This document shows positions 36,707-45,171 of a stretch of 64,000 nucleotides of DNA, in pieces. The notes under the pieces were generated by a model. It made no database searches and was not told the DNA's origin. It worked only from the letters and a program-made list of their open reading frames with translations. Source of the stretch: Nannocystaceae bacterium (GTDB lineage Bacteria > Myxococcota_A > Polyangia > Nannocystales > Nannocystaceae); assembly GCA_019694555.1 (NCBI GenBank), contig JAIBBS010000013.1:1-64000 (forward strand). Direction: 5' to 3'. Position 1 is the first letter of the stretch; each line of letters begins with the position of its first letter. A program made the translations under genes and the position numbers.

Positions 36707-38208
36707 AACCCACGGGAGCCCACTACGACGTCGTCATCGTCGGCGCAGGCCTGGCCGGCTGCGCCGTTGCCCGCGCGCTGACGCGGGCGGACACCACCGC
36801 GCGCCGTCGCATCCTGGTGGTCGATCGCTACCCCGGCGTGCACCCGCGCTTCTCGGGCGAGTGGATCCATCCCCGCGGCGCGGCCGTGCTCGATGCGCTG
36901 GGCTTCGGCGACGCGCTGCGTGCGGCCGGGGCCATCGACGTCGACGGCTTCGCGGTGTTCGAGCACGCCGACGCGACGCCGGTCGAGCTGCCCTACGCCG
37001 ACGTCACGACCGAGGTGCCGCAGGGCCTGTCGGTGCACCACAAGGTGCTGGTGCGGACCATGCGGCGCGCGCTGGCCGACGATCGCATCGAGCTGGTCGA
37101 GGGCCTCGCGGCCTGCGAGCTGCGCCGCGACGGTGACGGCCGCATCTGCGGCGTGGTGTTCGAGGACGGCGAGGGCCACACCTGCGAGGTCGCGTGCGAC
37201 GTGCTGATCGCGGCCGACGGCAAGGGCAGCACGGTGCGCAAGCTCGCCGGCATCGCCGATCGACGCGACACCGTCGGCTTCACCGCCGGCGTCGAGGTCG
37301 TCGACGCGACGCTGCCGGTGCCGGGCCATGCCCACGTCATGCTCGGCGCGTGGGGTCCGGTGCTCGCGTACCCGATCCTGCGGCGCGCCGACGGCAGCAT
37401 CGTCACGCGCGTCACCTTCGATCTGCCCAAGGACCTGCCGGTCAAGGGCGAGGCGATCAAGCAGTACCTGCTGCGCGCGTTCGTGCCGTTCATCCCCGCG
37501 CCACTGTCGGGCCAGGTCGCCGCCGCGATCGTCGCGCGTCGCGGCCCGCTCGAGATGGCGCCGACGGTCGACCTGCCGGCACCGCCGGCGGTGCAGCCCG
37601 GGCTCGCGCTGGTCGGTGACGCCGCGGGTTGCTCGCACCCGATCACCGCCAGCGGCATGACCATGTGCCTGCGCGACGCCGAGACCCTGGGCGAGCAGGC
37701 ACGCCGACGCGCCGACGCGCCGATGGGCGAGCCGTGGCTCGACGACGAGTCGCTGCATCGCTACTGCGTCGAGCACGATCGCTACGTGCCCACGCGGCAG
37801 GCGCTCGCGACCGCGATCTACGAAGCGTTCCGCGGCGAGACCGAGGGCGCACGCGCGATCCGTCGCGCGCTGTTCGACTACTGGCACAGCGGCGCGACCG
37901 CGCGCCGGCGATCGATGTCGCTGCTGTCGTGCGCGGAGCGGCGACCGTCGGTGTTCCTCTCGGAGTACCTGCGCGCGGCCGGCCACGCGCTGGGCGGCAG
38001 CTTCGTGCCGCGCCACGCGTGGCACTTCCCGGTCGCCGATCGCATGCGCCAGGCTCGCGGCGCCGCCTCGCTGGCGCGCGACAAGCTGGGTCTGGTCGCC
38101 AACGTGGTCTGGGCCCAGCTGCGGCCCGGCTGGCTGCGCCACTCGTGGGCGCGGCTGCCGTGGCCCCGCCGGCCCGACGAGACCGAACCGATCGCCGGCC
38201 GCGACTGA
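36703..38208 (+). CDS. Squalene-epoxidase-like FAD monooxygenase
   Basis: A 501-residue group E flavin monooxygenase-like protein. It has the FAD Rossmann motif VIVGAGLAGC (11-20), GEWIHPRGAAVLDALGFGD (52-70; squalene epoxidases have GE-L-QPGG-x-x-L-x-x-LG), the DG motif ADGKGSTVR (171-179), and GDAAGCSHPITASGMTM (305-321), close to the GDA-x-x-x-RHPLTGGGMT motif of squalene epoxidases. The C-terminal LFDYWHSG ... LLSCAERRP segment also parallels that family. It would insert oxygen into a polyprenyl double bond at the membrane. The start overlaps the cyclase-family gene by 4 bp, so the pair is translated together. A geranylgeranyl-reductase-type activity is an alternative. Confidence 0.82.
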   Translation: MKPTGAHYDVVIVGAGLAGCAVARALTRADTTARRRILVVDRYPGVHPRFSGEWIHPRGAAVLDALGFGDALRAAGAIDVDGFAVFEHADATPVELPYADVTTEVPQGLSVHHKVLVRTMRRALADDRIELVEGLAACELRRDGDGRICGVVFEDGEGHTCEVACDVLIAADGKGSTVRKLAGIADRRDTVGFTAGVEVVDATLPVPGHAHVMLGAWGPVLAYPILRRADGSIVTRVTFDLPKDLPVKGEAIKQYLLRAFVPFIPAPLSGQVAAAIVARRGPLEMAPTVDLPAPPAVQPGLALVGDAAGCSHPITASGMTMCLRDAETLGEQARRRADAPMGEPWLDDESLHRYCVEHDRYVPTRQALATAIYEAFRGETEGARAIRRALFDYWHSGATARRRSMSLLSCAERRPSVFLSEYLRAAGHALGGSFVPRHAWHFPVADRMRQARGAASLARDKLGLVANVVWAQLRPGWLRHSWARLPWPRRPDETEPIAGRD

Positions 38209-38334
38209 ATTGCAAGCCGTCCACGGCCCCTGCCGCACGACGGGCCTGGCCGCCTGCGGGACGGCCGCGCGGCGCCCCGGGCCCGAAGCGCCCGCTGGGC
38301 GGCCGCGCCGAGCCCACGTGTCCCCATCGCCCCC

Positions 38335-38364
38335 TTGGTGCCGGGACAACAGGACTGCTAGGCT
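38335..38364 (+). promoter_or_regulatory. Sigma-70-like promoter of the response regulator gene
   Basis: TTGGTG (38335-38340) and TAGGCT (38359-38364) are 18 bp apart; the GTG start follows 9 nt after the -10 box. Confidence 0.5.
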
Positions 38365-38373
38365 AGCCCAACT

Positions 38374-39630
38374 GTGGGCGCACGCGTCCTCGTCGTCGAT
38401 GACGATCCGTGGATCCTCCGGATGGTCAGCGCGACCCTGGAGAAGAAGAGCTACGTCGTCGACACCGCACGCGAGGGCCGACAGGCGCTCGAGCGCGCGC
38501 GTGCGATCCGACCCGACGTGATCATCTCCGACGTGATGATGCCGGTGATGGACGGCTGGACCTTCGTCCAACAGCTGCGCGCGATCCCACAGCTTGCGAC
38601 GATCCCGGTCATCTTCCTCACCGCGCTCGGCAAGGACGAGGCACGGCTGCGCGAGCTGGGACTTTCGCCCGACGACTACCTCGCCAAGCCGTTTCGCTTC
38701 GCCGATCTCGAAAAGCGCGTGGCCTCGGCGCTGGCCAACAACCAAGGTGCGGGCAGCTACCAGACCAACTCGGGCGCGTTCCCCAGCACGGCCACGCCTG
38801 CGCCGGGCATGCCCGCAGCCGCAGCACCGCGCGAGACCACGCCGCCGCCCGGTCCCGGTCGCGACGCTGCACCGGAGGCACCGCCGCCGTATCCGCCGCC
38901 GTATCCGTATCCGCCGCCACCGGGCTATCCGCCGCAGCCTGCCGGCTACCCGCCGCAGCCGTATCCGCCGTATCCCGGCTTCCCTGCGGGTGCGCCGTAT
39001 CCGTATCCGCCGGGCTATCCCGCACCGCCGCCGGGCTACCCGCCCGCGGCCGCGCCGTATCCGTATCCGCCGCCTCCGGCCGCGCCCGCACCCGCACCGC
39101 CGGTCGCGGCACCGATCCCACCGACGCCGCTGCCGACGACGGTGCCGCACGTCGGCCCCGGCGCGGCCACGCCGACCGCACCGCTGCCGAGCGTCGCTCC
39201 GGTCGCGAGCCCACGCGTGGGCCCGCCGGTGGTCGAGCAGCCCTCGCACGTCACGCCCTCGGGCTCGTTCCCGGCGCAGCGTCGCACCACCGCGATGAGC
39301 GGTCGGCTCGAGCAGCTGGGCCTGTCGAGCCTGCTCGTGATGATGGAGATGGAGCGCAAGGACGGCGTCATCACGCTCAAGGAGCTCGAGTCGGGCGCGG
39401 TCGGCCGCATCTTCCTGCGCACCGGCCAGGTGGTCTCGGCGCGCATCGATGCGCGGCCCGATCTCGACGGACGCCAGTCGGTCTACACGATGCTCACGTG
39501 GCGCGCGGGCGCGTTCTCCTTCAACGCGATGGAGGTCGACATGGAGGACACCGTGCAGGCGACCACGACGCATCTGTTGATGGAAGGCGCGCGGCTCATC
39601 GACGAGGCCAACCGCGGCAGCGATGTCTGA
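38374..39630 (+). CDS. Response regulator with Pro/Tyr linker and DUF4388 (PATAN-like) domain
   Basis: A 418-residue protein with a GTG start. Residues 1-120 form a receiver domain with acidic pocket Asp9-Asp10, phospho-acceptor Asp53, Thr83 and Lys105 all present. Residues about 165-255 are a Pro/Tyr/Gly repeat of the type PYPPPPGYPPQP. Residues about 295-418 match the DUF4388 domain found after receivers in myxobacteria (GRLEQLGLSSLLVMMEMERK, GRIFLRTGQVVSARI). No DNA-binding or enzyme domain is seen, so it signals through protein contacts, for example in motility or polarity. The next gene overlaps by 8 bp. Confidence 0.9.
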   Translation: MGARVLVVDDDPWILRMVSATLEKKSYVVDTAREGRQALERARAIRPDVIISDVMMPVMDGWTFVQQLRAIPQLATIPVIFLTALGKDEARLRELGLSPDDYLAKPFRFADLEKRVASALANNQGAGSYQTNSGAFPSTATPAPGMPAAAAPRETTPPPGPGRDAAPEAPPPYPPPYPYPPPPGYPPQPAGYPPQPYPPYPGFPAGAPYPYPPGYPAPPPGYPPAAAPYPYPPPPAAPAPAPPVAAPIPPTPLPTTVPHVGPGAATPTAPLPSVAPVASPRVGPPVVEQPSHVTPSGSFPAQRRTTAMSGRLEQLGLSSLLVMMEMERKDGVITLKELESGAVGRIFLRTGQVVSARIDARPDLDGRQSVYTMLTWRAGAFSFNAMEVDMEDTVQATTTHLLMEGARLIDEANRGSDV

Positions 39631-40195
39631 GCCACGCGACACGCCCGCGCGCGGCGACGGCGACGAGCTCGGCGCGGCGCCGCGGCGCGCTGCACCGACG
39701 CGCGGCAGCGACGACGAGCTGCTCCGCGATCCGCCCGCCGGTGCCCCACCGGGCGGGCTCGACGGCTACCGCGCGGGTCGACGCCTGCGGCTGGCGTTGC
39801 TCGCGGTCGGTGCCATCGGCGTGGCCGCGACCGCATGGTGGATCGTCGACGCGCGACGCACCGCCGAGGCGCAGGCGCGCGCGCCCAAGCTGCCGTCGTA
39901 CACGCTCTCGCCCGACGTCGACCCGTCGGCCCGCACGCGGCGGATGGTCTGGACCGAGGGGCCCGCGCGGCTGGGCCTCGCGCGCGAACAACCCGGGGTC
40001 GAAGAAATCGTGCTGCCCGATCGCCGCATCGTGCTCGCGCCCGGCCACGACGTCGCGCAGCTCAAGCTCGACGTGCAAGACGGCAAGACCGTCGAGCTCA
40101 AGGTGCTGGTGGGAGAGATCGTGCAGCTGCCGCCGGAGCCAGACCCGACGGCAACGGCAGCAACGCCGCCAGCTCCGGCGGCCACGGGGCCGTGA
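39623..40195 (+). CDS. Single-pass membrane protein of unknown function
   Basis: A 190-residue protein starting 8 bp inside the response-regulator gene. The N-terminal 48 residues are charged and disordered, one membrane helix follows (LALLAVGAIGVAATAWWIV, about 57-75), and about 90 residues of periplasmic sequence end in a Pro/Ala/Thr tail. The coupling suggests a link to the regulator. Its 3' end overlaps the convergent pseudouridine synthase gene by 98 bp. No known domain. Confidence 0.68.
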   Translation: MSEPRDTPARGDGDELGAAPRRAAPTRGSDDELLRDPPAGAPPGGLDGYRAGRRLRLALLAVGAIGVAATAWWIVDARRTAEAQARAPKLPSYTLSPDVDPSARTRRMVWTEGPARLGLAREQPGVEEIVLPDRRIVLAPGHDVAQLKLDVQDGKTVELKVLVGEIVQLPPEPDPTATAATPPAPAATGP

Positions 40196-41153
40196 ACTCG
40201 ACCTCGTCGCCGGTGTGCGGGTGCGGCAGCCGCAGGCGCCACGCGTGCAGGGCCTGGCGCGCGACGCCGAGGTCCTGCGCCAGTGCGTCCATCAGCCGTC
40301 CGTGATCGACGACGTCGAGGAACGCCTGCTCGTCGATGCCGTAGAGCTTGTCGCCGAGCACCGCGTGCCCCACGTGCGCGAGGTGGACGCGGATCTGGTG
40401 TTGCCGGCCGGTGTGCGGCTGCACCTGCACCAAGGTGACCGGCGCGCCCTCGAAGCTGCCGTGGCACAGCGGCGTCACGTCGCTGCGCGCGGGCAGGCCG
40501 CCATCGGCCAGCGCGCGCGGGCCCATCTTGATGCGCACGCGTGAGCCCAGCGCCGGCCCCAGCGGCACGTCGATGGTGCCGGCCTCGCGCAGCTCGCCGT
40601 GCACGAGCGCGAGGTAGCGCTTGTCGACCGCGCGCTGCTGGAACGCGCGCTTGAGCGCGCTGGCGCTGCGGCCCCGCTGTCCGAACGCGATCACGCCCGA
40701 GGTCTCGCGATCGAGGCGGTGTGCCATCTCCCAGCCATGGTCCGCGCCCAGCGCAGCGCGCAGGACCGCGGTCAGGGTGTGACGGTGGTAGCGCGCGCTG
40801 GGGTGCACCGTGAGGCCCGCGGGCTTGTCGAGCACGAGCAGCGCGTCGTCGCGATGCAGCACCGCGGCCCGCAGCGGCGCGGGCGGCTCCGCCGGCGCGG
40901 GCCTGCGTAACACCAGCAACTGTCCCAGGCGTACGCGTGAGCCCGCCCGCAGCAACTCCCCGGGGCGATCGGGGCAGCGCACGGCGCCCGAGGCAATGAT
41001 CGACTGGATGCGTGTACGCGAGAGCCGCCTGATCTTCGCGGTGAGAAACCGATCCAGCCGCGCACCATCGCTGCACGCGTCGACCACCAGCGGGATGTCG
41101 ATCCACGTCGGCGCGGCGGCCTCGGGCTCGGTGCGGTATACTGGCAGGGTCAT
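40098..41153 (-). CDS. RluA-family RNA pseudouridine synthase
   Basis: A 351-residue pseudouridine synthase that isomerises uridine in rRNA or tRNA. An S4 domain occupies about residues 25-80 (DGARLDRFLTAKIRRLSRTRIQ), and the catalytic domain contains HRLDRETSGV with the catalytic Asp, and LVQVQPHTGRQHQIRVHL. The most upstream reasonable ATG (41151-41153) overlaps the ATG of the divergent gene in CATG. A GTG at 41085-41087 (VDACSDGARLD) is an alternative and would leave room for a promoter. The subfamily (RluA, RluC or RluD) is not clear. Confidence 0.92.
   Translation of the reverse strand: MTLPVYRTEPEAAAPTWIDIPLVVDACSDGARLDRFLTAKIRRLSRTRIQSIIASGAVRCPDRPGELLRAGSRVRLGQLLVLRRPAPAEPPAPLRAAVLHRDDALLVLDKPAGLTVHPSARYHRHTLTAVLRAALGADHGWEMAHRLDRETSGVIAFGQRGRSASALKRAFQQRAVDKRYLALVHGELREAGTIDVPLGPALGSRVRIKMGPRALADGGLPARSDVTPLCHGSFEGAPVTLVQVQPHTGRQHQIRVHLAHVGHAVLGDKLYGIDEQAFLDVVDHGRLMDALAQDLGVARQALHAWRLRLPHPHTGDEVEFTAPWPPELAALLPLPSGLAPAAAARSLPPAP
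41137..41142 (+). promoter_or_regulatory. -10 box TATACT
   Basis: The most consensus-like of the TAnnnT boxes here; the ATG at 41152 follows after 9 nt. It overlaps GTATAC, so the opposite strand also reads TATACC. Confidence 0.5.
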
Positions 41154-41757
41154 GGAATCGAAGTCGTCGGTGCCTGTGCAGTCCAGCTCGGACGAGTCCG
41201 CGCGTCGCAAGAACACGCCCATCGTCGTGGGCGCGGTGGCGCTGGCCGCGGTCGTGGTCGCCATCGCGGCGTGGCCCCGCAGCAAGGGTGCCGAGGACGG
41301 CGAGAAGCGCAAGGGCAACGCGGCCAGCCGCGCGGCGGGCGAGCCCGGCGGTGCCGCAGGCACGCGCGCCGGCGGCGGGGTCGCGGCCCGCAGCTACGAC
41401 GAACCCACCCAGGCGCGCGGCTCGGGCCGCATCAACCCCGCGGTGCGGCTGCCCGCGGTCGGCATGGCGCCACCGTCGGAGCCGGCCAAGGACGAGGGCC
41501 CGCCGACCTTCAACTCGAAGGCCGAAGAGATCGCGTGGTACGAGAAGCAGCTGGTGTTGGCGCAGAAGCGGCTCGAGGATCGCAAGACCTTCTACGACCG
41601 CCTGCCGGGCACGCGCGAGCGCATCGAGAAGGGCCCCGATCCCGTGCGCGCGCTCGAGACCTTCGAAGGCCGCAAGAAGGTCGTCGAGGAGAACTACGCG
41701 CAGGCGCAGGCACAGGTCGCGGAGATCGAGCGCAAGCTCTCCGAGCTCAAGGGGTGA
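41152..41757 (+). CDS. Membrane-anchored coiled-coil protein
   Basis: A 201-residue protein with one N-terminal membrane helix (TPIVVGAVALAAVVVAIAAW, about residues 22-41), a Gly/Arg/Ala linker, and a C-terminal coiled coil from about residue 123 (AEEIAWYEKQLVLAQKRLED ... VVEENYAQAQAQVAEIERKL). There is no cleavable signal peptide, so the coiled coil faces the periplasm. The function is unknown; coiled coils of this sort often span or organise the envelope. Its 3' end overlaps the convergent sfsA by 11 bp. Confidence 0.75.
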   Translation: MESKSSVPVQSSSDESARRKNTPIVVGAVALAAVVVAIAAWPRSKGAEDGEKRKGNAASRAAGEPGGAAGTRAGGGVAARSYDEPTQARGSGRINPAVRLPAVGMAPPSEPAKDEGPPTFNSKAEEIAWYEKQLVLAQKRLEDRKTFYDRLPGTRERIEKGPDPVRALETFEGRKKVVEENYAQAQAQVAEIERKLSELKG

Positions 41758-42691
41758 TCGTCGGCCCGCGCTGCAGCTGCACCGGCAGCACACGATCGAG
41801 CACGATGTGCGGACGCGGGCTGCCGTCGCGGCCGCGACCAACGCGGATCCGGGCCGCGAGCGCGTAGACCTCGACGCCCGCAGCGACCGCCCGACGCAGC
41901 GCCGCGGCGTAGGCCGGATCGATCACGTCCGCCAGCGCGAAGGCATCGACGTCGCCGCGCATCACCGCGAACACGACGGCGGCCCGCTGCCCGCGACGCA
42001 CGACCTCGACCAACGCCGCGAGCTGCCGGACACCGCGCTCGGTCGGCGCGTCGGGGAAGCAGGCCCACCGTCGCACTGGCCCTGGTGCATCGATGCGCCA
42101 TGTCGTGGCCTTGACCTCGATCCACGCGCTGCGCGGCGCGTCTGCTCGTCGTCGCAGCAGCGCGCGCGCGGCCTCGCGATCGCCGGGCGCGAGCGTCAGG
42201 TCGCAGCGGTGCTGCACCGTCGCATGGCGATCGACCCGCGGGAGCTCGAGCTCGCGGTGGACCTGCGTGAAGCCGGCGAGCGCGGGCACGCGTCCGGCCG
42301 CGATCGCCGCCTGCACCAGCCGCGGCGCCGTGGCGCTCTCGACCGCCACCCACGCGCGGCCGTGGCGGACCAAGATCCAGGTCCACCGCAGCGCGCGATG
42401 GGCCCCGTCGCGGCGGGCGAGCACCACGCGGGCACCGACCGTGGCGCAACCGGTCAGCCGGCCGGTGTTGGGACAGTGCGCGACGAGCCGTGCGGCGCCG
42501 GCCTGCACGTCGACGAAGAAGCGCTTGCGTCGACCCAGCAGCGTGCCTGCGATCGCGTCGGGCAAGCGCGTGGACGCGGGGTCCCCGACCGCCGCGCGCG
42601 AGGCCGCCGCGGGCGGCGGCGCCGGGCGACCCCGACCGCCGCCTGCTCGGGACCGGCGCGTTCGCACGGCTGCGGGCATGGGCCGAGCCAA
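41747..42691 (-). CDS. sfsA: SfsA family protein
   Basis: The family motifs of SfsA (sugar fermentation stimulation protein, proposed nuclease-fold DNA-binding protein) are present: GTLLGRRKRFFVDV (about 49-62), HCPNTGRLTGC (about 72-82), and WIEVKATTW in the C-terminal half with the Glu-x-Lys of a restriction-endonuclease-like core. The 314 residues exceed the usual length (about 235) through an Arg/Pro/Ala-rich N-terminal extension, which may not be translated; no clearly better start codon exists between residue 5 and the family start. The physiological role of SfsA is not settled. Confidence 0.85.
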   Translation of the reverse strand: MARPMPAAVRTRRSRAGGGRGRPAPPPAAASRAAVGDPASTRLPDAIAGTLLGRRKRFFVDVQAGAARLVAHCPNTGRLTGCATVGARVVLARRDGAHRALRWTWILVRHGRAWVAVESATAPRLVQAAIAAGRVPALAGFTQVHRELELPRVDRHATVQHRCDLTLAPGDREAARALLRRRADAPRSAWIEVKATTWRIDAPGPVRRWACFPDAPTERGVRQLAALVEVVRRGQRAAVVFAVMRGDVDAFALADVIDPAYAAALRRAVAAGVEVYALAARIRVGRGRDGSPRPHIVLDRVLPVQLQRGPTITP

Positions 42692-42714
42692 GTGATATCG
42701 TGATCACCCTCGCC

Positions 42715-43263
42715 GTGTCGGCCCCTTCCCGCGTCGTTCCCACGCTCCCGCTGCGGTGGCTCGCGTGCCTGCTCACCGTGTCCGCCTGCGTCGACCCGCC
42801 CCACGGTGCGCGTGAGCGCGAGGCACCGGTCGCGGCCAAGACCAGCCCGCGTCGCACCGCGAGCGCGCCGTCGAACGGCTTCGGGGACGGCATCGCGTGG
42901 CAGTCGCTCGACGCCGGCCTCGCGGCCGCGAAGGACTCCGGCGATCCGATGCTGCTGGTGGTGCACGCCAGCTGGTGTCCGAAGTGCAAGGACCTCAAGG
43001 CCGCGTTCGCCGACGAGGAGCTGGTCGCGCTCTCGGATCGCTTCGTGATGGTCAACATCGACCAGGACGCGGTGCCGCGCGCCGCCGACTTCGGCCCCGA
43101 CGGCAACTACGTCCCGCGCGTGATCGTGGTCGACCCCGCGAGCGGTCGCCCCGACACCTCGCTCGTCAACGAGCGGCGCAACCGCACGATCTACTACTAC
43201 AGCCCCGCCGACGACCTGGTCGGGACCATGAAGAAGGCGCTGACACGCTATGGCAAGACCTGA
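42715..43263 (+). CDS. Thioredoxin-fold lipoprotein
   Basis: A 182-residue lipoprotein (signal ending TVSAC, Cys25) with one thioredoxin-like domain. The active-site motif is ASWCPKC with Cys88 and Cys91 and a following KDL helix; the cis-Pro loop is at NYVPRVIVV. It resembles the thioredoxin_7/DsbD-gamma group and would act as a periplasmic disulfide reductase or isomerase. The GTG at 42715 is chosen because it gives a clean signal peptide and lies 13 nt after a TATCGT box (42696-42701); GTG 42700 is possible. It overlaps the protease gene by 14 bp, so they are coupled. Confidence 0.87.
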   Translation: MSAPSRVVPTLPLRWLACLLTVSACVDPPHGAREREAPVAAKTSPRRTASAPSNGFGDGIAWQSLDAGLAAAKDSGDPMLLVVHASWCPKCKDLKAAFADEELVALSDRFVMVNIDQDAVPRAADFGPDGNYVPRVIVVDPASGRPDTSLVNERRNRTIYYYSPADDLVGTMKKALTRYGKT

Positions 43264-45145
43264 ACGCGCGCTGCTGGGAATCGCGATGGCGCTGGCGCTG
43301 GCGGGCTGCGGCCGCGCCGAGGCCCGCCCCGACGGTGCCGCGACGCGAAGAGAGGCCCGTCGCGAGGCCCGCGAGGCCCGTCGCGAGGCCGCGGCGCTCG
43401 GCGACACGATGCCGGTCTCCGCGATCAAGCCCGGCATGAAGGGCTACGCGGTCACGGTGTTCTCGGGCACCGAGACCGACCGCTTCGACATCGAGGTCAT
43501 CGACACCATCGACAACTACCTGCCGCACCAGGACGCGGTGCTGTTCCGCTCGAGCGATCCGCGGCTCGAGCACAGCGGCATCGTCGGCGGCATGTCGGGC
43601 AGTCCCATCTACATCGAGGGCAAGCTGGTCGGCGCGCTGTCGTACGGCTGGCGCTTCAACAAGGACGCCGTCGGCGCGCTCACGCCGATCGCGAACATGC
43701 TCGAGGTCGGCGCGCTGCCGTACCGCCCCGACGTGCTGCCGCACCCCAAGGGCGCGACGCGGACCGGCGCACAGGCGTGGGCCGACACGATGCTGGGCCT
43801 GCGCGCCGAGCCGCTGCCACCGCGACGCCGCGCGCAGGAGCTCGATCCCGCCGAGGGCCTCACGCAGCTGACGGTGCCGTTGTCGGTCGCGGGCCTGGGC
43901 CCCGATGCGACCCGCATGCTGGTCGACAGCTTCGGTCTGGTGCCGGTGCGCGGTGGCGGCAGCGGTGCCGCGAAGGCGCCGGCGGCCGCGAGCCCGCGCG
44001 CGTGGAAGCCCGGCGACTCGCTGTCGGTCGTGCTGGTGCGCGGCGACAGCTCGGTCGCGGGCAACGGCACCATCACGTGGGTCGGACCCAAGGGCGATCG
44101 CCTGCTCGCGTTCGGTCACTCGATGTTCAACGACGGGCCCACCAACGTGCCCTTCGCCGACGCGCGCGTGCACACCATCCTCAACAGCGTCGAGCGCTCG
44201 GTGAAGCTGTCGTCGCCGCTGACGATCCAGGGCCTGATGTACCAGGACCGTCAGCCCGCGATCGCGCTGCGCACCGATCTGCGTGCGCCGATGATCCCGG
44301 TCAAGGCCGTGATCCAGGGCCCCGACCACGACCTGCCGCCGCGCAGCTACGACAACGAGGTCGCCGTCGGCGTGAACCTCACGCCCAACCTGGTGGCGGT
44401 GGTGCTGGCCGAGGGCGTCGACGAGGCCGCGCGCGACGCGACCGAGGTCGTGGTCAAGCTGCACAGCAAGGTCTCGATCGAGACCTCCGCGGGCCCGCGC
44501 GATCTCGAGTTCGACGAAGAGGTGTTCTTCCCGCAGGGCGTGCTCGGCCGCGCGCTCGCGGGCAGCCGCTCCATCGCCGCGCTCTCGGCCACGCTCGACA
44601 ATCCCTTCGAGGTCGGCTCGATCCGCAAGGTCGAGCACGACGTCGAGCTGGTCTACGGCGCACCGGTCGAGACGCTCGAGAGCGTGCGGCTGCGCGACTC
44701 CGAGGTCCGCGCAGGCGACGTGGTCGAGCTCGAGCTCACGCTCAAGGGCTGGCGCGGCGACGAGCGCACCGAGACCATCGCGCTGCGGATCCCCGACGAC
44801 GCCGCGGGCGAGGAGATCCAGATCGAGATCGCCGGTGGCGACTACGTGCGGCCGTACCGCCCGCTGCCGGGCGACCTCGACGACCTCATCACCACCATCG
44901 CGGCGTTTTATCCCAGCCGCACCATCGTGGCGTCGATCTACCGCGAGCACGAGGGCCTCTCGACCAAGCACGGGCTGCTCAACGAGCTGCCCGACAGCGT
45001 GCTCGAGACGCTCTCGGATCAGAGCTCGACGCAGAACGCCGTGCGCTTCAAGCAGATGGCGCGACGCGTCCTGCCGACCAAGCACATCATCGAAGGCCTG
45101 CACACCGTGCGCGTCGACGTGTACTCGCCGCGACCCAGCCGGTGA
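43250..45145 (+). CDS. SpoIVB-like (S55-type) protease lipoprotein
   Basis: A 631-residue lipoprotein (signal ending LALAGC, Cys20) with an Arg/Glu/Ala repeat to about residue 48. The serine-protease motif GGMSGSPIYIEGKLVGALSYGW (here 113-134; nucleophile likely Ser116) is that of the S55/SpoIVB peptidases. A second family-like motif AFGHSMFNDGP follows at His290, after the Ser motif, whereas in SpoIVB the His precedes the Ser. The C-terminal 200 residues are beta-rich. It probably cleaves an envelope or periplasmic substrate. It sits between the thioredoxin-fold lipoprotein (14-bp overlap) and a propeller protein (26-bp gap). Confidence 0.82.
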   Translation: MARPERALLGIAMALALAGCGRAEARPDGAATRREARREAREARREAAALGDTMPVSAIKPGMKGYAVTVFSGTETDRFDIEVIDTIDNYLPHQDAVLFRSSDPRLEHSGIVGGMSGSPIYIEGKLVGALSYGWRFNKDAVGALTPIANMLEVGALPYRPDVLPHPKGATRTGAQAWADTMLGLRAEPLPPRRRAQELDPAEGLTQLTVPLSVAGLGPDATRMLVDSFGLVPVRGGGSGAAKAPAAASPRAWKPGDSLSVVLVRGDSSVAGNGTITWVGPKGDRLLAFGHSMFNDGPTNVPFADARVHTILNSVERSVKLSSPLTIQGLMYQDRQPAIALRTDLRAPMIPVKAVIQGPDHDLPPRSYDNEVAVGVNLTPNLVAVVLAEGVDEAARDATEVVVKLHSKVSIETSAGPRDLEFDEEVFFPQGVLGRALAGSRSIAALSATLDNPFEVGSIRKVEHDVELVYGAPVETLESVRLRDSEVRAGDVVELELTLKGWRGDERTETIALRIPDDAAGEEIQIEIAGGDYVRPYRPLPGDLDDLITTIAAFYPSRTIVASIYREHEGLSTKHGLLNELPDSVLETLSDQSSTQNAVRFKQMARRVLPTKHIIEGLHTVRVDVYSPRPSR

Positions 45146-45171
45146 TCCCCGCTGCCCTGCCCCATCCGACC

